Shown: one piece after another, positions 45,746 through 54,636 of the stretch
How the letters are laid out: each line of letters opens with the position of its first letter
How positions within the stretch are numbered: the first letter of the stretch is position 1
Assembly: GCF_000377765.1 (NCBI RefSeq)
Contig: NZ_KB898674.1
Span: 32,209 to 96,208 of the forward strand
Direction: 5' to 3'
Origin: Gracilibacillus lacisalsi DSM 19029
Lineage (GTDB): Bacteria; Bacillota; Bacilli; Bacillales; Amphibacillaceae
Length of the DNA stretch: 64,000 bases
Made by a program: the position numbers and the translations under genes
The notes under the pieces: generated by a model
Seen by the model: only the letters and a program-made list of their open reading frames with translations
Told to the model about the DNA's origin: nothing
Databases searched by the model: none

Positions 45746-47815
45746 TTAATTATTATTTATGACATCATGACGAGATACTAATATTTCTCGTTGTTTACTT
45801 CCATTCTGTCCAGAAATAATACCATTATCCTCCATCATATCAATTAATCTTGCGGCACGGTTATATCCGATCTTAAATCGACGTTGTAGTAAAGAAGCAC
45901 TAGCTCCATTATAATCGAGCACAAATTCAACCGCTTCATGATAGAGTTCATCTGTATCTTCACTGGAGGAAACTTGCTGGATTAGTTGCTCTTGCTCAAA
46001 TAAATAGTTTGGGCTTGCTATCTGCTTGACATAGTTAGTAATTCGCTCTATTTCATCATCAGATACAAAGGCACCTTGTATCCTTTTGGTTTCTCCAGAT
46101 CCATTCTCGACAAATAACATATCGCCCTTACCTAGTAATTTCTCCGCACCATTTGTATCTAATATTGTTCTGGAATCTACTTGTGAAGATACACTAAACG
46201 CAATTCTACTAGGGATATTAGCTTTTATTAAACCTGTAATAACATCTACGGATGGTCTTTGTGTAGCTATAAGCAAATGAATACCACACGCTCTTGCCTT
46301 TTGGGCAATTCGGCAAATCGCATCTTCCACATCTTGTGGAGAGGTCATCATTAAATCTGCCAACTCATCAATCACGATGACAATATATGGCATGTGATCT
46401 TCTGGTCGATTTTGTCGTTTCATTTTCTCGTTATAGCGATTGATATCCCTCGCACCTTCTTCAACAAACTTGGCATATCTGTCTTCCATTTCTTGAACAG
46501 CCCATTTTAATGAAGAGGTTGCTGCCTTTACATCCGTAATCACAGGCGCTACCAAGTGTGGGATATCATTATAAGGTGTTAATTCAACCATTTTCGGATC
46601 AATTAACAAAAATTTCACTTCTTCATGATTCGCTTTATATAACAAGCTAATTAAGATGGTATTGATACATACACTTTTACCAGAGCCAGTTGCACCAGCA
46701 ATAAGCCCGTGCGGCATTTTCTTCAAATCTGTGACAACCGATTGACCTTCGATATCAGAGCCAAGTCCAACAGTTAACGGTGATGTGCTTTCTTGAAATG
46801 TATTACTCTCTAACATCTTTTGCAAAAAGACAGGCTCAGGATTCAAGTTAGGTACTTCAATTCCAATGGTGTTTTTACCAGGAATAGGTGCTTCAATCCG
46901 AATATCTTTTGCCGCTAAATTCAATTTGATATCATCACTTAAATTCTTAATCTTACTTACTTTCACACCTGGTTCCGGTTGAATTTCAAAGCGGGTCACA
47001 GACGGCCCCTGTGTCTTATCAACGACTTTCGCTTTTATGTTAAAGTAACGTAACGTTGTTTGTAATTTTTCCGCTTGTTCATTAACCCAACCATCATGTT
47101 GTTGCTCGCTTTGCTCCACATCATTGAGCAAGTGAATAGGCACTGATTTTTGTATTTGTGTATCGCCTTTAGTTGCGTGATGATTAGCCGTATTTTGCTG
47201 TGATGGTTTTTTCCGTTGGTTATGGTGTTTCCATTTATCACGAGGGGTCATCATCACATTGATCGGTTTTACACTGGCTTGACGTTCACTTTTATCTTTT
47301 TTCCTAGTTTCCATAACTTTCGATATCTCAACTGTTTTACTAGATTTCATTTCATTGTCTTGCTGCTTTTTCTCTTCAATAACAGGTGGAGTTGAATCTG
47401 ATTGAGATACACTTTCTACAATTGCTTCATCCTCGACCTTTTCATTTTCTGAAGCGACTGTTTGATTTTCCGTTATCGGTTCGTCGTGGTTATCCAACAA
47501 CGATTCATTGGCTTCTATAACAGGTTTAGAACGACTTCGAAAACCATGTACAGGTGATGGTACATCCTGTGCTCTAAAAGGCTGTTGTTTATCTTGGTGC
47601 TCTGCATGTTCTTCCTGCTGTTGATCTAACGAATGATTTTCTTTTTTATGTACAGTTTTTCTTTTTAAAATGGTATCAGTTGTATGACTTTTTGGATACC
47701 TATATGCCATTTTCGTTTCTATCGTTTTATATTGTAAAGGTTTTTTTTCACTCGTTAATTCTGGCTCGTTCTCTTCAAATAAGTGTTCCCATCTTTTTTT
47801 AATATTTTTCCACAT
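45746..47815 (-). CDS. sftA: SftA (YtpT), FtsK/SpoIIIE-family DNA translocase, short form
   Basis: Soluble septum-localised DNA translocase that clears chromosome ends from the division site. 689 residues: Lys/Glu/Gln/Ser-rich, disordered N-terminal part (about 1-245), alpha/beta FtsK core with Walker A AGATGSGKSVC, IVIDELADLMM (Walker B) and DLMM, then the winged-helix gamma domain (RRFKIGYNRAARLIDMMEDNG) that reads polar DNA motifs. No transmembrane helices, as in SftA. B. subtilis SftA is about 950 residues, so the linker is much shorter here. Confidence 0.93.
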   Translation of the reverse strand: MWKNIKKRWEHLFEENEPELTSEKKPLQYKTIETKMAYRYPKSHTTDTILKRKTVHKKENHSLDQQQEEHAEHQDKQQPFRAQDVPSPVHGFRSRSKPVIEANESLLDNHDEPITENQTVASENEKVEDEAIVESVSQSDSTPPVIEEKKQQDNEMKSSKTVEISKVMETRKKDKSERQASVKPINVMMTPRDKWKHHNQRKKPSQQNTANHHATKGDTQIQKSVPIHLLNDVEQSEQQHDGWVNEQAEKLQTTLRYFNIKAKVVDKTQGPSVTRFEIQPEPGVKVSKIKNLSDDIKLNLAAKDIRIEAPIPGKNTIGIEVPNLNPEPVFLQKMLESNTFQESTSPLTVGLGSDIEGQSVVTDLKKMPHGLIAGATGSGKSVCINTILISLLYKANHEEVKFLLIDPKMVELTPYNDIPHLVAPVITDVKAATSSLKWAVQEMEDRYAKFVEEGARDINRYNEKMKRQNRPEDHMPYIVIVIDELADLMMTSPQDVEDAICRIAQKARACGIHLLIATQRPSVDVITGLIKANIPSRIAFSVSSQVDSRTILDTNGAEKLLGKGDMLFVENGSGETKRIQGAFVSDDEIERITNYVKQIASPNYLFEQEQLIQQVSSSEDTDELYHEAVEFVLDYNGASASLLQRRFKIGYNRAARLIDMMEDNGIISGQNGSKQREILVSRHDVINNN

Positions 47816-47940
47816 CGTACGTTCACGCTCTCTTCCTAATTTATGTACGATTTTACAATCGAGAACTCTTTCCCTATTTTATCATGAAAAGGCTCCTTGT
47901 AATAGTTATATTTTTTGAAAAATTACGTTATAACATGTAA

Positions 47941-47969
47941 AGAACCCTTGTCCGGAGACAAAGGTTCTA
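47941..47969 (-). terminator. Terminator of ytpR
   Basis: AGAACC..TTGTC / GACAA.GGTTCT stem (one mismatch) overlapping the ytpR stop codon (47967-47969). The T-run is weak. Confidence 0.65.
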
Positions 47970-48566
47970 AAATTGAAACTCATTACCTACTTCTTGATCA
48001 GCTGGTAATACATAGATGCCTTTTTCTTGTGGTGCGTTCGGCAAACCTAATTCTTTTTGTGAACATATCATACCATGAGAATCTACACCTCTTAGTTTAG
48101 TCGGCTTAATTTCCAATCCGCTTGGCATAATAGCTCCTACTTTTGCTACAACTACTTTTTGCCCTTGGTCCACATTCGGTGCTCCACAGACAATTTGTAA
48201 CTGATCATTGCCTACATCAACTTGGCAGACGCGCAATTTGTCCGCATTTTCATGAGGTTTGATCTCACTGACATAACCGATAACAAATTTAGGTGATAAA
48301 TCTAAATCTAGTGAATCTGTCAGACTATTTTGTTTAAATGCTTCTTTCATTTCTGCAAGCAGTTCTTCCGTTAATTTCATTTTGCCATCTGATAAATCAG
48401 TGAAATAGTTGGAAGCACGGAAAATATTATATCCTACAAGCTCATTTGTCGTTTCATCGATAATTTTGACAACATCTCCGAACGATTCAAATGTTACTTT
48501 CTCACTATTTTTAATGGGAAATAGTAGTACATCACCAATACCTTTTTGATTATAGTAAACAAACAT
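47967..48566 (-). CDS. ytpR: YtpR, tRNA-binding-domain protein
   Basis: 199 residues from ATG 48566. N-terminal DUF4479-type domain, then an EMAP-II/PheT-like OB-fold tRNA-binding domain (about 95-199: [62 protein letters not shown]). It probably binds structured RNA; function unknown. 15 bp after ytpQ in the same operon, as in B. subtilis. Confidence 0.94.
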   Translation of the reverse strand: MFVYYNQKGIGDVLLFPIKNSEKVTFESFGDVVKIIDETTNELVGYNIFRASNYFTDLSDGKMKLTEELLAEMKEAFKQNSLTDSLDLDLSPKFVIGYVSEIKPHENADKLRVCQVDVGNDQLQIVCGAPNVDQGQKVVVAKVGAIMPSGLEIKPTKLRGVDSHGMICSQKELGLPNAPQEKGIYVLPADQEVGNEFQF

Positions 48567-48583
48567 CACTTCTTATTCCTCTC

Positions 48584-49387
48584 TTATTCTTTTGGTTTAT
48601 TTTTTGCTAAGATGAACACTGGTTCTAAATGCTTATCTTCATAGATGAACGGTAATGAAGTAATCGGCACTCGTCCTTCAGCAAAGAATTTCATCGTCAT
48701 TTGCGCAATAATATCATAGCCTGTTTCATTTTTGATATCTGCTACAATCAATACGTCTTGATGAGGGACAGCTACAACTAGCTCTCCAAGTGCATTAGCT
48801 TTCATTTCTTCTAAGAAAGCCTCATTTAATATACGGCTAGCATCATATCCATCCTGTGTTGCAATAAAATAAAAATCATTGTCTGCCACCGTATCTTTTT
48901 TCGGTGAAACAGATAAAGAACGAATATTAAACAAGGATATTTCTTTTAACCTTTCATATGACCAGCCTTGTTCTGCTAACATCTTTTCATCAATTAACTG
49001 ATACGTTGTCCCTAAATCTAAGGCATAGTAGATATTCGTCTCTGCCGTATGTTCTGAATAAACTAAAGGTGTACCTGCCTTCGTTTTCTTTGGGAATGAT
49101 GTTGCACGAATAACAGGATAGATTTGCTTTTCCTGTCCTTCAAGCTCGTGTTCCTCATGCATCATTTTGAGCGACTCGCTCACATGGAATTGTAATTCTT
49201 CCAGTGCTACGTCGCCCCTTCGTTCATATTTTGCAATCACATTAGGGATATTTATCGAAACACCTTGTTTGGTGTCCTTCCACACAACGCGATAAACGTC
49301 TTTATCTCGATTAAATGAGACTCGCCAATCATCTCGTTGGAATAATTCATCTAGTTTTCTTTTCATTTTTATTGAAGTCATTTTCAT
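48584..49387 (-). CDS. ytpQ: YtpQ, DUF1444 protein
   Basis: 267-residue cytoplasmic protein of the DUF1444/YtpQ family, no signal peptide or membrane helix. It starts MKMTSIKMKRKLDE with AAGGAGG 9 nt upstream. The C-terminal half (YFIATQDGYDASRIL, LGELVVAVPHQDVLIVAD) is the conserved part of the family. Function unknown. Operon with ytpR. Confidence 0.92.
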   Translation of the reverse strand: MKMTSIKMKRKLDELFQRDDWRVSFNRDKDVYRVVWKDTKQGVSINIPNVIAKYERRGDVALEELQFHVSESLKMMHEEHELEGQEKQIYPVIRATSFPKKTKAGTPLVYSEHTAETNIYYALDLGTTYQLIDEKMLAEQGWSYERLKEISLFNIRSLSVSPKKDTVADNDFYFIATQDGYDASRILNEAFLEEMKANALGELVVAVPHQDVLIVADIKNETGYDIIAQMTMKFFAEGRVPITSLPFIYEDKHLEPVFILAKNKPKE

Positions 49388-49691
49388 TATCTTCGTCCTC
49401 CTTTTGCGGAAGAAAACACTAAATGGTATTGTAACACTTTTTTATAGAAATGAAAAATAACCAATCTGCTATAAGAAAGTGGATCTTCAGCCCAAACAAT
49501 TCCCACGGAGGTATAGTGGGCGGTATTTGCATTATGCATTGGCAACTTAGGTTATTATCGCTATGAAAGTAGACGATATGACTTAGGAAATCACTAATAA
49601 TGATTATAAAACAAGTATCCTTTCTATCGCAATTTTATGTTGATCACAGCAAAAAGAATCTACCTAAATGGATAGATTCTTTGCAGATGAC
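49388..49691. repeat. Gap with a decayed family 1 fragment and the ytpP terminator
   Basis: About 300 bp. At 49486-49540 AAGTGGATCTTCAG...TTCCCACGGAGG...GTGGGCGG matches the reverse of the family 1 core and arm, but most of the element is missing. At 49649-49684 a GCAAAAAGAATCTA / TAGATTCTTTGC hairpin is the ytpP terminator. I see no gene here. Confidence 0.6.
49649..49684 (-). terminator. Terminator of ytpP
   Basis: GCAAAAAGAATCTACC paired with GGATAGATTCTTTGC, followed on the minus strand by Ts, directly after the ytpP stop. Confidence 0.88.
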
Positions 49692-50006
49692 TTATGCTAA
49701 TTTATCAATAAAATTTTCGATTTCTTCCTGTGTTTTTCTGTCTTTACTTACAAAACGATCTAATTCTTTTCCATGATCATAAGCTAAGAAGCTTGGAATT
49801 CCGAAAATATCATTGTTCACACAAATATCAATAAATTGATCTCTATCGACATATACAAATAGATAATCCTGATATTTCTCTTCTATTTCAGGCAAAATCG
49901 GCTCAATAACTCGACAGTCCGGACACCAGTCGGCTGAAAATAGAAAGATTACTTTTTCTTCGTTTTGTAACTGTTCAAATTCTTGTTCTGATTGTAAAGT
50001 TCTCAT
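49692..50006 (-). CDS. ytpP: YtpP, thioredoxin-like protein (WCPDC)
   Basis: 104-residue thioredoxin-fold protein with the active-site motif WCPDC (FSADWCPDCRVIEP), a conserved YVDRDQFIDIC strand and the cis-Pro loop GIPSFLAYDHG. A likely cytoplasmic disulfide reductase of the YtpP/BdbA-like group that differs from TrxA by CPDC. The start lies 2 bp after the stop of the upstream membrane-anchored gene, so the pair is coupled. Confidence 0.92.
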   Translation of the reverse strand: MRTLQSEQEFEQLQNEEKVIFLFSADWCPDCRVIEPILPEIEEKYQDYLFVYVDRDQFIDICVNNDIFGIPSFLAYDHGKELDRFVSKDRKTQEEIENFIDKLA

Positions 50007-50008
50007 AT

Positions 50009-50539
50009 TTACGATGCTCCTGTCTCTTCATATGCTATAGAATTGGCGATATCCATCATATCTTTAACATCTTGCTCTAGTTCGCTTTTCGCACTGATAG
50101 TCGTAACTTTCACACCACCAACACCTAATTGTACTTCAAATTCCTCTTCATGTTCCACTATATTAATATAACCAAAACGATCCTGGTCTTCAAAGGAAAC
50201 TAACCATTCGTGGTCTTGCTCTTCCTTTGCTGCTTCATAATTCAACCTGCTCGTTTGCGATTCTAATGCATTATAAAATAAAATAAATGTTTGTTCTTCT
50301 TTGGTCAGTAACAAATTATTAGCGGTTTGTTCTTCTACTTCAAATCCTTCTGGTACATATAATGAAAAGTTATCTACTTGTTGATTTTGGTCTTTTGCGC
50401 TTTGTTGGAATTGTTGCTCTGCTACTTCAACAGCTTCTGATAAGACTTCCTCAGTTGGTTTGATCGTCCATAAACTCATTCCTATTAAAAAAACGATTAA
50501 TAAGGAAATAACTACCAAACCAGATTTCTCCATTTTCAT
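50009..50539 (-). CDS. Membrane-anchored protein upstream of ytpP, unknown
   Basis: 176 residues: one N-terminal transmembrane helix (about 6-27, GLVVISLLIVFLIGMSLWTI) without a lipobox Cys, a Glu/Gln-rich stalk (30-60), then an extracytoplasmic alpha/beta domain (FSLYVPEGFEVEEQ, FILFYNALES, WLVSFEDQDRFGYINIVE). It starts with AGGAGG and is coupled to ytpP (TAA AT ATG), so it may have a thiol-redox or membrane-exported role. I do not recognise the family with certainty. Confidence 0.75.
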   Translation of the reverse strand: MKMEKSGLVVISLLIVFLIGMSLWTIKPTEEVLSEAVEVAEQQFQQSAKDQNQQVDNFSLYVPEGFEVEEQTANNLLLTKEEQTFILFYNALESQTSRLNYEAAKEEQDHEWLVSFEDQDRFGYINIVEHEEEFEVQLGVGGVKVTTISAKSELEQDVKDMMDIANSIAYEETGAS

Positions 50540-50627
50540 ATAAATCCTCCTGATATTTTAGTCCTATTTTCCCCCTTTTACTATCATACTATTTTTTCGT
50601 TATTTCACAAGAGAAAATTCATGCCAT

Positions 50628-51137
50628 TTATTTACTGTTGTGTTGGTATTGCACTTGTCCTGCCAGAAGCTTTACTACATGTGTAAACATATCTTCACGT
50701 GATACATGCGAATCCGTAAAAATACCAATCGCACCTTGATGATGACGAATATCATGTATATTTGTCCATTCTTTCATGACATCGCCTAATTCTTGTCCAT
50801 TTAATAAAGGTTGAGCAATTTCATCCGGTAAGGGAATCCTTGCTCCACTTGCCATGTATAAATGATCACGTGGTGTAATTAGCACACCCCAATTACATAA
50901 AAACAATTGATTATCTATTTGCATAATCCCGCCTTCGAGTCCGATACCATAACAATCATCTTCTATTTGCTTACATGCCTTCGCTCTATTGATTGCCCCT
51001 TGCATTGTCTCCATATCCGATTTGGGTTGCGCGTTTACTCCCGAGGGAACATCAGCACTTTTAATAGCTGCTTCCGTGAATATACGCTTTACTGCATTTA
51101 CTTTTGCTTTATTATGCGATCCTACTACAATGTTCAT
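50628..51137 (-). CDS. DUF84/YjjX-family nucleoside-triphosphatase-like protein
   Basis: 169 residues from ATG 51137 (MNIVVGSHNKAKVNAVKRIF), preceded by GGGTG. It is a DUF84 (YjjX) member; characterised relatives are inosine/xanthosine triphosphatases that clean the nucleotide pool. Visible are the PSGVNAQPKSDMETMQGAINRA substrate loop and GIGLEGGI. It begins within 15 bp of the M42 peptidase stop, so the two are coupled. Biochemical role inferred from family only. Confidence 0.85.
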   Translation of the reverse strand: MNIVVGSHNKAKVNAVKRIFTEAAIKSADVPSGVNAQPKSDMETMQGAINRAKACKQIEDDCYGIGLEGGIMQIDNQLFLCNWGVLITPRDHLYMASGARIPLPDEIAQPLLNGQELGDVMKEWTNIHDIRHHQGAIGIFTDSHVSREDMFTHVVKLLAGQVQYQHNSK

Positions 51138-51149
51138 GAGTGACACCCA

Positions 51150-52211
51150 TTAACCTAAAATTGCATCTACCGTATTTTGGTCTGTTTGTTTTACCAGTTT
51201 GATTAACAATTCTTTGGCTGCTTGATAATCGTCTACGTGAATAATGGATGCATGTGTATGAATATAGCGAGAGCAAATACCAATAACTGCTGAAGGGACC
51301 CCTTGGTTCGATAAATGAACACTGCCAGCGTCTGTTCCACCTTGAGAAATAAAATATTGATATGGAATATTGTTACTTTCTGCTGTATCTAAAACAAAGT
51401 CTCTTACTCCATGGTGTGTGATCATTGATCGGTCAAAAATTCGCAAGAGTGCCCCTTTGCCTAGTTGACCAAATTCTTTATCATCTCCTGACATATCATT
51501 AGCAGGTGAAGCATCTAATGCATAGAAAATATCCGGATTAATCATATTGGCCGCCACTTTCGCGCCACGAAGACCTACTTCTTCTTGAACAGTAGCACCA
51601 GCATAGAGTTGGTTCGCTACAGTTTCACCTTGTAATTCCTTTAACAATTCTATCGCTAAACCACAGCCATAACGATTATCCCAAGCTTTCGCTAGAATTT
51701 TCTTCTCATTAGCCATTGGCGTAAATTCAGAAACAGGAATGATAGATTGACCAGGTTTTATCCCCATTTCCTCTGCGTCTTCTTTATTATCTGCCCCAAT
51801 ATCAATCAGCATATTTTTCTGTTGCATTGGCTTGGAACGCTCAGCTTGTGTAAGGTTATGTGGTGGAATGGAGCCAACTACTCCAATCACTTTTTTATCT
51901 TCTGTATGTATTTCCACTCGTTGGGATAGTAGCACTTGTGACCACCAGCCACCTAATGGCTGAAAGCGAATCATACCGTTATCTGTTATTTGTGTTACCA
52001 TAAATGCTACTTCATCCATATGACCTGCTACAAGAACTTTTGGACCTTGTCCTTTTTTTACACCAAAAACCCCACCTAGCCTGTCTTGAATGATGTCATC
52101 AGCATATTTCGTTAACTCTTGTTTCATAAACTTTCTAACTGCATGCTCATTACCTGGAGCACCCGGAAGTTCTGTCAGTGTTCGGAAAAGCTCTAATGTT
52201 TCGTTATTCAT
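51150..52211 (-). CDS. ytoP: YtoP, M42-family glutamyl aminopeptidase
   Basis: 353-residue co-catalytic metallopeptidase of family M42, forming large tetrahedral complexes that trim peptides. Metal and catalytic residues sit in [35 protein letters not shown] (Glu-Glu), [13 protein letters not shown] and [11 protein letters not shown]. Length and motifs are complete. It starts divergently from ytzB. RBS AGGATGACG. Confidence 0.95.
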   Translation of the reverse strand: MNNETLELFRTLTELPGAPGNEHAVRKFMKQELTKYADDIIQDRLGGVFGVKKGQGPKVLVAGHMDEVAFMVTQITDNGMIRFQPLGGWWSQVLLSQRVEIHTEDKKVIGVVGSIPPHNLTQAERSKPMQQKNMLIDIGADNKEDAEEMGIKPGQSIIPVSEFTPMANEKKILAKAWDNRYGCGLAIELLKELQGETVANQLYAGATVQEEVGLRGAKVAANMINPDIFYALDASPANDMSGDDKEFGQLGKGALLRIFDRSMITHHGVRDFVLDTAESNNIPYQYFISQGGTDAGSVHLSNQGVPSAVIGICSRYIHTHASIIHVDDYQAAKELLIKLVKQTDQNTVDAILG

Positions 52212-52389
52212 TTATCGTCATCCTTTCTTTCATACACTATATCATTATTAATTATTATACGAAAAGCATTATACATTTAAAAGAAAATAAAGCCTACATA
52301 GCCTTTTACTTGCTTTTTCTCTATTATTATCCTTAAGATGAAGATGTATGTTTCGTCATTTAACTTAATTAAATGGATGGAGTGAAACG

Positions 52390-52728
52390 ATGAATAAGAA
52401 GAATACGATTATTATTGCAGGCTTTGCTTTTATGTTGGGATATTTTCTGAGACAACAACAGAGTGAAAAACAACGGATAAAACCAGAAAAAGCATTGAAA
52501 GCCGTAAAAGATTATTTTCAAAAGAAGTGCGAAGTTAGTGGTTCGTGGATCTATATGAAGTCGGAGCCATTACAAAAAAATGGTCTTGAATACGAAGTAT
52601 ATCACGGTGGCATTACCAAGCATATCGATAGTGAATATGTACCATATGAATTTTATGTAGATGCATACACTGGAACTGTAATTGATATCTTTCCACAACA
52701 TCCAGAGCAAATCCATACTAATACTTAA
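52390..52728 (+). CDS. ytzB: YtzB-like small membrane protein with PepSY-like domain
   Basis: 112 residues. N-terminal helix (about 5-20, TIIIAGFAFMLGYFL) as membrane anchor, then a PepSY-like domain (KPEKALKAVKDYF, SWIYMKSEPLQKNGLEYEVYHGGI, YVDAYTGTVIDIF). No lipobox. RBS GGAGTGAAACG. The position after ytoP and before trmB matches B. subtilis ytzB. PepSY domains are thought to inhibit proteases or bind ligands; function unknown. Confidence 0.85.
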   Translation: MNKKNTIIIAGFAFMLGYFLRQQQSEKQRIKPEKALKAVKDYFQKKCEVSGSWIYMKSEPLQKNGLEYEVYHGGITKHIDSEYVPYEFYVDAYTGTVIDIFPQHPEQIHTNT

Positions 52729-52739
52729 TATTACCTAGC

Positions 52740-52769
52740 AAAAAACCGAGCCAAAAAGCTCGGTTTTTT
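52740..52769 (+). terminator. Terminator of ytzB
   Basis: AAAAAACCGAGC / GCTCGGTTTTTT stem with a 6-nt loop, 11 nt after the stop codon. Confidence 0.93.
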
Positions 52770-52876
52770 AGGTGAAAAGGATAAAATGACCTACAATAAA
52801 CATAAACTGTGCAATAACTTTTTCATGGAATTGCTTTCTCCCAATCTGTCTTGAAGGAAGTGTCATGGCACCGCTC

Positions 52877-52989
52877 GGCAGAATACTGCGCTTTCCATGG
52901 GCTCGGCTTCAGCTAACTTTGCAAAGAAGACCACTTTGCAAAGTGGATCTTCAGCTCTCGCTGTCCCACAGGAGTCTCCGTATTCTGCC
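52877..52989 (-). repeat. Family 1 variant repeat, copy 4
   Basis: Outer arms GGCAGAATAC / GTATTCTGCC pair. The inside reads CTTCAGCTAACTTTGC, then TTTGCAAAGTGGATCTTCAG, which is the reverse of the family 1 core. The outer arms differ from copies 1-3, so this is a separate subtype. It lies about 160 bp from copy 3 in the opposite orientation. Nothing else was seen in the roughly 700-bp gap from ytzB to trmB besides the two repeats and the ytzB terminator. Confidence 0.75.
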
Positions 52990-53145
52990 TACGCTATTTT
53001 TGTTCTCTGATTATAGAAAGAAATGAACTCATGGAACTAAACTTTTCCGTTTTATTCAGTGCTAATCGGCTGTTAATGCCCCTTTAGCATAGTCGTACCC
53101 TAAGCTACATAGGATGGTGAAATCGACTGGTTGATTTCGGATTAG

Positions 53146-53322
53146 TGTTGTGGAGCATATCTTAACGAAGGCCACTCACTTCCACTCCTGTGGGAACTGT
53201 TTGACCTGAAGATCCACTTTTTCGAGCGGTTTTGGCTCGAAAAAGTTAGCTGAAGGGCAAACCCCACGGAAAGGGAAGTGGGCAGCCGGAGTGGTAGTTA
53301 TCATCACGATATATTTCAAAAT
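53146..53322 (+). repeat. Family 1 palindromic repeat, copy 3
   Basis: About 177 bp and the best preserved copy: ACTTCC...CTGTGGG and CCCACGGAAAGGGAAGT arms, core GACCTGAAGATCCACTT, inner TTTCGAGC/GCTCGAAA hairpin, AAGTTAGCTGAAGG. Flanks TTGTGGAGCA and TATTTCAAAATT match copies 1 and 2. Most similar to copy 2. Confidence 0.85.
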
Positions 53323-53434
53323 TACCTCTTAGGTGACCGCACATCTAATTACCACGCTATTTCAAACAGAACTTTCATTACTTCGCAGTTTGTATCTACT
53401 ATTAATGAATAGTGGACGGTAGATCTGCCTATTT

Positions 53435-54076
53435 TTATTTTGGAAATTGTACTCTACAGCGGTAAATAGGTTGTCCTTTCGCTGAGAATTTTTCTTCATA
53501 TTCAGTCATCACATTCGTTGGGTCCTCTAACCGATGTAAATCTAATGTGACTTCTTCCAATGTACAGCCAAATTGCGAAAAACTTACTAAAGAATATTCA
53601 AATAATCCCCTATTATCAGTCTTTAAAACTAATTCTCCATTCGGTTTTAAAATTCTTTGATATTGCTCTAGAAAAGTGTGATACGTCAATCTTCTTTTTT
53701 CATGTCTGTTTTTGGGCCATGGATCCGAAAAGTTAAGGTACATTTGATCTATTTCATTATCTTCAAATAAATCCGATAAGTCCTGGGCATTTTCATTTAT
53801 TAATGTCACATTTGCGCGCTCTGTATCTTTCACTTTTTCCACCGCAGACACTATTATGCTTTTGACAACCTCGATCCCGATAAAATGAATATCCGGATAT
53901 TGTCCCGCCATTCCTTCAATAAATTGACCTTTGCCTGTACCGATTTCTAGATGCAATGGCCTACCTTCACTAATCTCTTGTCGCCATTTACCTTTATATT
54001 CAGCGGGGTTTAATTCGACAACCTCGTTATTTTCTTTCAAGTAATCATCTGCCCATGGTTTATGTCTTGCTCTCAT
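53435..54076 (-). CDS. trmB: tRNA (guanine-N7-)-methyltransferase
   Basis: Methylates G46 of tRNA with SAM. 213 residues: LHLEIGTGKGQFI SAM motif, INFSDPWPKN-like signature (here LNFSDPWPKNRHEKRRL), and the C-terminal TEYEEKFSAKGQPIYRC block. Strong AAAGGAG RBS. Family length and all motifs present. Divergent from ytzH. Confidence 0.97.
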   Translation of the reverse strand: MRARHKPWADDYLKENNEVVELNPAEYKGKWRQEISEGRPLHLEIGTGKGQFIEGMAGQYPDIHFIGIEVVKSIIVSAVEKVKDTERANVTLINENAQDLSDLFEDNEIDQMYLNFSDPWPKNRHEKRRLTYHTFLEQYQRILKPNGELVLKTDNRGLFEYSLVSFSQFGCTLEEVTLDLHRLEDPTNVMTEYEEKFSAKGQPIYRCRVQFPK

Positions 54077-54351
54077 GAAATTTAGCTCCTTTATACAGTA
54101 AGTCTTCTATTAATGGTAATACTAATGATTAGCGAAACGTCGTGATCCCAACATAGCTTCTTTGATTTACTCAAACGGATGATTAGCACCGAGATACAAC
54201 AGTATCTTTTATGTTTCATTTTGCCATTTGTCACTTTAATCATACACTAAATTGGCTTTTGCCAATTATTTAGCAAAAGCCTTCTACTTTGAATTTCTGT
54301 ATACTATTTTCTTTTTTAGAACATGCTAATCATAAAGGTGGGAGATAAGTT
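54077..54351. other. Gap between trmB and ytzH with repeat traces and a hairpin
   Basis: GATTAGCGAAAC at 54127-54138 and GATTAGCACCGAGATA at 54181-54196 resemble family 2 blocks (TTAGCGAAAC, TTAGCACCGTGATA), but no AGTGAGACT or hairpin goes with them. A GGCTTTTGC / GCAAAAGCC hairpin lies at 54254-54281. No gene seen. Confidence 0.45.
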
Positions 54352-54636
54352 ATGGCATTAAATGTAAATAACCAGCTAGATTTACTGCATGATCTTTTAA
54401 GTCTGCATGCTGAAGAATGTTGTGGCAGTGCTTCAGAATGCGAACAAATATCAAGATTAATCAGATCTCTTCAACAACAACCATCGATTCAAAATAGCGA
54501 ATTATCCCAAATAGTAGATGTGATCGACCATTATGGGACTTCTGGTGCGATTTCTCATAACTTAGATGATCATATCAATCAACACCAAACAGATATTCAA
54601 CAATGGTTACAAGTGATCAAAGATTCCAATCATTAA
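54352..54636 (+). CDS. ytzH: YtzH-like protein
   Basis: 94-residue cytoplasmic protein of the YtzH family: mostly helical, with the pattern LLSLHAEECCGSASECEQISRLIRSL, including a Cys-Cys pair followed by another Cys. RBS AGGTGGGAG. It overlaps the 3' end of convergent ytmP by 20 bp. Function unknown; position next to ytmP as in B. subtilis. Confidence 0.9.
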   Translation: MALNVNNQLDLLHDLLSLHAEECCGSASECEQISRLIRSLQQQPSIQNSELSQIVDVIDHYGTSGAISHNLDDHINQHQTDIQQWLQVIKDSNH

